A stretch of DNA of 8,622 nucleotides from an uncultured Coriobacteriaceae bacterium (lineage in GTDB: Bacteria > Actinomycetota > Coriobacteriia > Coriobacteriales > QAMH01). Below, in pieces: positions 6,398-8,622 of the stretch; position 1 is the stretch's first letter; every line of letters starts with the position of its first letter. The stretch spans positions 1-8,622 of the forward strand of contig CACZQA010000079.1 of the NCBI GenBank assembly GCA_902783175.1, read 5' to 3'. The translations under genes and the position numbers were made by a program. The notes below the pieces were generated by a model. That model was not told where the DNA came from. It searched no databases and was given only the letters and a program-made list of their open reading frames with translations.

Positions 6398-8622
6398 ATG
6401 GCACTTACCCCAAATCAGAAGCTCGCCGTCGAGACGGCGGGCAGGCCGCTGTTCATCCAGGCGGGCGCGGGAACGGGCAAGACGTTCACGCTCACCAACA
6501 GGCTCGCCTATGGGCTTTCCGACGAGTCGGGGCGCCTCATCCCCGGCGTCGAGAACCTGCTCACCATCACCTTCACCAACAAGGCGGCGGGAGAGCTGCT
6601 CGGCCGCGTGCGTGCCGAGCTCAGGCGCCGCGGGCTCGTCGAGGAGGCCCTGCGCGTCGATGCGGCCTGGATCTCCACCATTCACTCGATGTGCCGCCAT
6701 ATCCTGCAGGAGCACGCCTTCGAAGTGGGCATCGACCCCGGCGCGCAGCTCCTGACGGAGGAGGAGAGCTCCGATCTGCGCGACCAGGCACTCGAGGACA
6801 TGCTCAAGCAGCAGGGCGATTCCGTCGAGCTGCAGACGCTGCTCGAGGCGTACGGCGTCGACGACGCCATCGCGCTCGTCGGCGACCTCGCGTCGCGTCT
6901 TGCACTTGCCCCGAGAGGGGTGGAGACCTTCGACCTCGGCCCGGAGCCGGCGCCCGCGACCATCACGCCGCTTTCCAACCTGCTCGCCGAGCTCACCGGC
7001 ATGAAAGAGGAGCTCGGACAGCTGGGCGAAGGCGAGGAGTCGACCACCTACCTCAAGGCATACCGCATCCTGTGCACGGTGGTAGACGAGCTGAAAGAGT
7101 TCGTCGAGGCGTCGTGCGATGCCTCGAGCTGGCGGCGCACGAGCTCGTTTCTGGAGGGACTGCCCGAGGTCAAGGGCGGGAACACTCCCAAGCAGTACCG
7201 CGAGGCGTTCAAGACCTGCCGTGCGCGCATCACCGCGGTGCGCGTCGAGGCGGCAAGCGCCGCGGCGGGCGAGGAGCTGCGTATGGCGCTGAGCCTGGCA
7301 GAAGGCGTCTGCGCACGGCACCGTGCGAGCAAACGCGCGCTCGGGGCGGTCGACACCGACGATTTGCTCATCGAGACCTATCGTCTGCTGGAGAGCCGCC
7401 CGGACATCGCGCATATGTACCGCGAGCGCTTCGCGACGGTGATGATCGACGAGTTCCAGGATACCGATCTGCTCCAGGTCGAGATCGTCAAGCGCTTCTG
7501 CGACGATGCGCTCAGCACGCTCACCACCGTGGGCGACGCGCAGCAGTCCATCTACGGCTTTCGCGGGGCGGACCTCGAGGTGTACCGGGAGGTGCGCGCC
7601 CAGATGGCGGCGTGCGGCTCGCGCGAGGTCGAGCTCACAACGAACTTCCGCTCCCACCCGGACATCCTGCGCTTCGTCGAGACGATCTTCAGCAAGCCGG
7701 AGTTCTTCGGCACCGAGTTCCTGAAGGTCGAGGCGGGGCAGGGCAACGTGCGTCCGCTGCCGTGGGTCGATGGGGCAGAGCCCCGCGTCAAGCTGCTGGT
7801 CTCCGCCGGCGAGAAGGCCCCCCGGGGCAGCGGCGCCACGGGAGTTGCCGCCCTGCGCGCCTCCGATGCCGCGCTGGTGGCCGACGAGTTCGAGCGGTAC
7901 AAGGCGGCAGGGGCAGATTACGGCGACATGGCCATCCTGCTCTCGTCGATCAAATCCACGAAGGCGGGGGCGTACGTGTCGGAGCTGCGCCGTCGCGGCA
8001 TCCCCTGCATCATCGCGGGCGGCTCCGAGTTCTACACCCAGCCCGAGGTGGTGCTCCTCGTCTTGTTCTTGAGGTTCCTGGAAGACCGAGACGACGATGA
8101 GGCACTGTTCGCGCTGCTGGGCTCGCGCCTGTTCGATATTCCAGACGACGACCTGCTCGAGCTGTGGGGCATTGCCCGTCAGCGGCTCCACATCGCCGCC
8201 GACGAGGCGCGCACGAAGGCCTCGCTGTGGGATGCGGTGGCCTACCTCGCCCGCACGGCGCCCGAACGGGTGAGCCTTGCTCTTCTGCATGCGCACGGGG
8301 CGCTCCGAGAGGCCCTGGACAGCGCGCCGAGCACGCCGCTTTCCACCGTCGTCATGCGCCTGGTGAGGCACAGCGGCTGGTATGCCCAGCTGCAGGGCGA
8401 TGGGGTAGAGGGGTCGGCGACGTTCGCGAACATCCAGCGCCTGTGCGACCTGCTCGACGATTTCGAGCGCTCTTCGGGCCATGCGGTCGTCGCGGCGGCC
8501 GAGCATTTCCGCGAGATGTGCGAACTTGCCCAGGCGGGCGCGGGCGCGCGCGGCAAGCCCGGCACCATGGTGTCCGACGGCAACGCGGCCGTGCGCATCA
8601 TGACCATCCACGCGTCGAAGGG
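6398..8622 (+). CDS. addA: AddA-type UvrD/RecB superfamily 1 helicase-nuclease, 3' end outside window
   Basis: The first 741 codons of a superfamily 1A helicase, open to the window edge. Motifs in order: Q-motif LTPNQ (3-7); Walker A AGAGTGKT (22-29); motif Ia TITFTNKAA (56-64); motif Ib ISTIHSMC (92-99); Walker B MIDEFQDT (349-356); motif III GDAQQSIYGFRGAD (379-392); motif IV TTNFRSHP (414-421); and the start of motif V, MTIHASKG, where the sequence ends. RRRGIPCIIAGGSEFY and the following segment resemble the 2B/2A region of AddA and RecB. Full-length AddA is usually 1,100-1,250 residues, so motif VI and any C-terminal nuclease domain lie beyond the window. Directly after addB with translational coupling, it is best read as the motor subunit of AddAB, moving 3'-5' along DNA; a UvrD/PcrA helicase is less likely given this partner. 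The Walker A form (GAGTGKT) is closer to UvrD-like enzymes than to the common AddA form AAAGSGKT. Confidence 0.9.
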   Translation, partial: MALTPNQKLAVETAGRPLFIQAGAGTGKTFTLTNRLAYGLSDESGRLIPGVENLLTITFTNKAAGELLGRVRAELRRRGLVEEALRVDAAWISTIHSMCRHILQEHAFEVGIDPGAQLLTEEESSDLRDQALEDMLKQQGDSVELQTLLEAYGVDDAIALVGDLASRLALAPRGVETFDLGPEPAPATITPLSNLLAELTGMKEELGQLGEGEESTTYLKAYRILCTVVDELKEFVEASCDASSWRRTSSFLEGLPEVKGGNTPKQYREAFKTCRARITAVRVEAASAAAGEELRMALSLAEGVCARHRASKRALGAVDTDDLLIETYRLLESRPDIAHMYRERFATVMIDEFQDTDLLQVEIVKRFCDDALSTLTTVGDAQQSIYGFRGADLEVYREVRAQMAACGSREVELTTNFRSHPDILRFVETIFSKPEFFGTEFLKVEAGQGNVRPLPWVDGAEPRVKLLVSAGEKAPRGSGATGVAALRASDAALVADEFERYKAAGADYGDMAILLSSIKSTKAGAYVSELRRRGIPCIIAGGSEFYTQPEVVLLVLFLRFLEDRDDDEALFALLGSRLFDIPDDDLLELWGIARQRLHIAADEARTKASLWDAVAYLARTAPERVSLALLHAHGALREALDSAPSTPLSTVVMRLVRHSGWYAQLQGDGVEGSATFANIQRLCDLLDDFERSSGHAVVAAAEHFREMCELAQAGAGARGKPGTMVSDGNAAVRIMTIHASK

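Noticed and set aside
6110..8611. Very long minus strand open frame opposite addB and addA
   Set aside because: It lies antisense to the helicase with all its motifs. Long antisense frames are expected in GC-rich genes, and its product is low-complexity and Arg/Glu/Leu-rich with no recognisable domain.
3595..8622. Chi-like octamers or heptamers (for example GCGCGTG, known from Lactococcus) within the add genes
   Set aside because: GCGCGTG occurs several times, but in a GC-rich window rich in GCGCGT codon pairs this is expected. Without genome-wide over-representation and strand-bias statistics no Chi site can be claimed.

Overview
This is a GC-rich, densely coded bacterial window with seven protein genes: five complete plus strand genes, one complete minus strand gene, and one gene that runs off the right edge. 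Strong G/C preference at third codon positions, Firmicute-like AccA motifs, an AddAB-type recombination nuclease instead of RecBCD or AdnAB, and possible leaderless promoters together suggest a Coriobacteriia-type actinobacterium (Collinsella/Olsenella/Eggerthella relatives). This placement is an inference of moderate confidence from gene content and base composition, not from a phylogenetic marker.

Left part (1-1094): accA, the alpha subunit of acetyl-CoA carboxyltransferase, probably the last gene of a fatty-acid synthesis operon lying to the left. Middle part (1095-2221): a short intergenic region with a small inverted repeat and a possible promoter, then two small membrane-protein genes 9 bases apart. 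The first has two hydrophobic segments and a C-terminal zinc ribbon; the second has an acidic/polar N-terminus and about four hydrophobic segments. Neither has a known function. The second meets the minus strand maf gene tail to tail, and the two stop codons share one CTAG.

Right part (2218-8622): maf (a nucleotide pyrophosphatase of the YhdE type) and a HAD phosphatase of the phosphoglycolate phosphatase type diverge from an 85-base region holding a possible -10 element for each direction. The HAD gene is followed after 38 bases by addB, and addB after one base by addA, which is cut at helicase motif V by the end of the window. HAD-addB-addA looks like one operon. Maf cleans the nucleotide pool, a phosphoglycolate phosphatase can recycle 2-phosphoglycolate (including that from repaired DNA ends), and AddAB resects double-strand breaks for RecA. 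The right part therefore reads as a genome-maintenance neighbourhood.

No rRNA, tRNA, CRISPR array, insertion sequence, phage gene or clear intrinsic terminator was seen, and no gap between genes exceeds about 105 bases. The content is mostly core housekeeping. The points most worth a second look are the AddB without a Walker A motif but with all four iron-sulfur cysteines, the altered active-site loop and basic N-terminus of AccA, the uncharacterised zinc-ribbon/membrane-protein pair, and two start codons placed exactly where a leaderless transcript would begin.
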